Shown: in pieces, positions 5,445 through 6,764 of the stretch
How positions within the stretch are numbered: the stretch's first letter is position 1
Layout: each line of letters opens with the position of its first letter
Source of the DNA: an uncultured Bacteroidota bacterium
Lineage (GTDB): Bacteria > Bacteroidota > Bacteroidia > Chitinophagales > Chitinophagaceae
Length of the DNA: 6,764 bases
Direction of reading: 5' to 3'
Assembly: GCA_903905685.1 (NCBI GenBank)
Contig: CAIVHI010000300.1
Coordinates: 1-6,764, forward strand
The notes under the pieces: generated by a model
The model's input: only the letters and a program-made list of their open reading frames with translations
What the model was told of the DNA's origin: nothing
Databases searched by the model: none
Position numbers and translations under genes: made by a program

Positions 5445-6419
5445 TTAAGCGTTTTGTTTGTAGCGCTTCACGGCTTCGGTGAGGCGGGGCACTACATCCA
5501 TGGCATCGCCAAGCACACCATAATCGGCGGCTTTGAAGAACGGTGCTTCGGGGTCTTTATTGATGACGACGATGGTTTTGGAGCCATTCACGCCCGCCAG
5601 ATGCTGGATGGCACCAGATATGCCGACTGCGATATAGAGATTGGGCCTGATGGTACCGCCCGTTTGACCCACGTGCTCGTGGTGTGGGCGCCAGTGCGAA
5701 TCGGCAACAGGGCGGGAGCATGCCGTAGCGGCACCCAATTCCTTCGCCAAGTCTTCCAATACATACCAGTTTTCGGGACCTTTCATTCCACGACCGCCCG
5801 ACACTACGAGTTCGGCTTCCGACAGCGGCACGTCGCCGGTGGCGTGACTGGCAGCAACCACCTTGAGGGCAAAATCGCGGTCATCGAAGGCCACATCGAG
5901 TACCTCGACAGATGCCGACCCTGCACCTTTTTGCACTTGGAAGGTGTTGGGCATCAAGGTCAACACTTTGATGTCGGATGTGATATTCAAATGGGCGAAT
6001 GCCTTGCCGGCAAATACCGAACGCTTTACTGCGAACCCGTTGCTGAGGTCGGGGTAAGAGACGGCGCCTGCCACGAGGCCCGCCATCAAATTGGCTGCCA
6101 CGCGGGGGGCAACCGCCCGCCCGGTGGTATCGTGCGATGCGATGATGACTTTGGCACCCATATGTTTGGCCGCTTCAATAAGCACTTTTGCATAAGCACG
6201 GGCGCTGAAATCGTCGAGCCGGCTGTCGGTGACGTGCAGTACTTTTTGGGCGCCGTAACAGCCCAATGCTTCAAGCTCGGCCGATGTTATGGTTCCCACG
6301 GCAACTGCGGTAACGGTACCGCCGGTCTGTTGTGCCACATGTGCGGCATACTGCACGGCTTCGAACGACTTTTTACGGAAACTACCCTTATTGTTCTCTA
6401 CAAAAACGAGTATCGACAT
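5445..6419 (-). CDS. etfA: Electron transfer flavoprotein, alpha subunit
   Basis: EtfA is the FAD-binding subunit of the soluble ETF heterodimer, which takes electrons from acyl-CoA and related dehydrogenases and passes them to ETF:quinone oxidoreductase or another acceptor. The 324 residues match the usual family length. The N-terminal part (about 1-190, starting MSILVFVENNKG) is the nucleotide-fold domain shared with EtfB. The C-terminal part carries the FAD signature: SGGRG (207-211), CSRPVADS (234-241), VGQTGGT (250-256), AVGISGAIQH (264-273), NKDPEAPFF (287-295) and AADYGVLGD (297-305). The start ATG is preceded by an A-rich stretch without a Shine-Dalgarno, common in Bacteroidota. It follows etfB after 58 bp on the same strand, the normal etfB-etfA order, and is followed by a hairpin. 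Whether this ETF is the ordinary or the bifurcating type cannot be settled from the alpha subunit alone. Confidence 0.97.
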   Translation of the reverse strand: MSILVFVENNKGSFRKKSFEAVQYAAHVAQQTGGTVTAVAVGTITSAELEALGCYGAQKVLHVTDSRLDDFSARAYAKVLIEAAKHMGAKVIIASHDTTGRAVAPRVAANLMAGLVAGAVSYPDLSNGFAVKRSVFAGKAFAHLNITSDIKVLTLMPNTFQVQKGAGSASVEVLDVAFDDRDFALKVVAASHATGDVPLSEAELVVSGGRGMKGPENWYVLEDLAKELGAATACSRPVADSHWRPHHEHVGQTGGTIRPNLYIAVGISGAIQHLAGVNGSKTIVVINKDPEAPFFKAADYGVLGDAMDVVPRLTEAVKRYKQNA

Positions 6420-6477
6420 GGTATAATGTTTTTCTGGAAATTATTTGTTGAATGATATCCCTTGCAACTCAAGTAAC

Positions 6478-6764
6478 TTATATGACCTTGGCCTCACGGT
6501 GCAGTAATGCCACCAGTTCATCCATATTGTCGGCTGCGACCATTTTGACGCCTGATTTTGCAGGGGGCAGCTCGTAGGAGACGGTTTTGACCAAAGCATT
6601 TACGGCAGCACCCGGCACCACTTTGAGCGGCTTGGTGCGGGCGGCCATAATGCCACGCATATTGGGGATGCGCGCCTCGGCCACCCCTTTTTGGCAAGAT
6701 ACCACGAGTGGTGTAGGGCAAGTCACGGTTTCTTCGCCGCCATCGGTTTCGCGATTGGCGGTGA
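6478..6764 (-). CDS. etfB: Electron transfer flavoprotein, beta subunit (3' part only)
   Basis: The last 94 codons of etfB enter from the window edge and stop at TAA (6480-6478). EtfB binds AMP in ordinary ETFs and pairs with EtfA. The visible part begins with the NRETDGGEETV segment, the family's 'RE.DGG.ET' motif. It continues through PLVVSCQKGVAEARIPNMR and GIMAARTKPLKVV, corresponding to the conserved 'EPR.PS.PNIMKAKKKP' region, and ends in a charged helix (ELVALLHREAKVI). The family is about 245-260 residues long, so roughly 150 residues and the start lie outside. A GTG at 6724-6726 is an internal valine, not the start. It is the first visible gene of the etfBA pair. The N-terminal residues that would distinguish bifurcating from ordinary ETF are not in the window. 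Confidence 0.95.
   Translation of the reverse strand, partial: TANRETDGGEETVTCPTPLVVSCQKGVAEARIPNMRGIMAARTKPLKVVPGAAVNALVKTVSYELPPAKSGVKMVAADNMDELVALLHREAKVI

Noticed and set aside
5391..6455. 354-codon plus-strand open frame
   Set aside because: It is antisense to etfA, whose FAD-binding motifs are unmistakable; the antisense peptide is rich in His, Gly and Cys with no recognisable domain.
6478..6726. GTG at 6724-6726 as start of a small 82-residue protein
   Set aside because: The frame stays open to the window edge and the upstream residues contain the EtfB 'RE.DGG.ET' motif, so this is an internal valine of etfB.

Overview
The window (roughly half GC) looks like a chromosomal piece of a Bacteroidota bacterium, probably a free-living or environmental lineage. 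The signs are soluble PAS histidine kinases of the 'SHDLQEPLR' type, starts that mostly lack a Shine-Dalgarno sequence, A-rich leaders, and a candidate TTTG/TAnnTTTG promoter. This assignment is an inference from style, not from a marker gene. No rRNA, tRNA, CRISPR array, insertion sequence or phage gene is visible.

Layout. Positions 1-79 hold the last 25 codons of a plus-strand gene, possibly the end of another receiver domain. Positions 80-213 are a short intergenic region with a very good match to a sigma-54 (-24/-12) promoter at 122-136, reading into a plus-strand single-domain response regulator (214-582). That gene converges on a three-gene minus-strand operon across a 29-bp gap containing a hairpin. 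In transcription order the operon is: a sigma-54-dependent NtrC-family response regulator (5096 or 5117 down to 3651), a PAS-PAS histidine kinase (3631-2042), and a receiver-PAS-histidine kinase hybrid (2045-612). The two kinase genes overlap by ATGA. A 348-bp non-coding stretch (5097-5444) holds three inverted repeats and a candidate promoter. Beyond it lie etfA (6419-5445) and the 3' end of etfB (from the window edge to 6478), the two subunits of electron transfer flavoprotein, also on the minus strand.

How it may work together. The operon encodes a nearly complete cytoplasmic signalling circuit: two membrane-free kinases, a receiver fused to one of them, and a sigma-54 activator with intact phospho-Asp, Walker A/B, GAFTGA and Fis-type helix-turn-helix. 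The only sigma-54 promoter candidate I found in the non-coding parts of the window lies upstream of the divergently located stand-alone receiver gene at the far end of the same cluster. The simplest hypothesis is that the activator turns on that receiver, which then feeds back on one of the kinases by competing for phosphoryl groups. The ETF genes are standard metabolic genes, and the sequence shows no functional link to the signalling cluster beyond adjacency.
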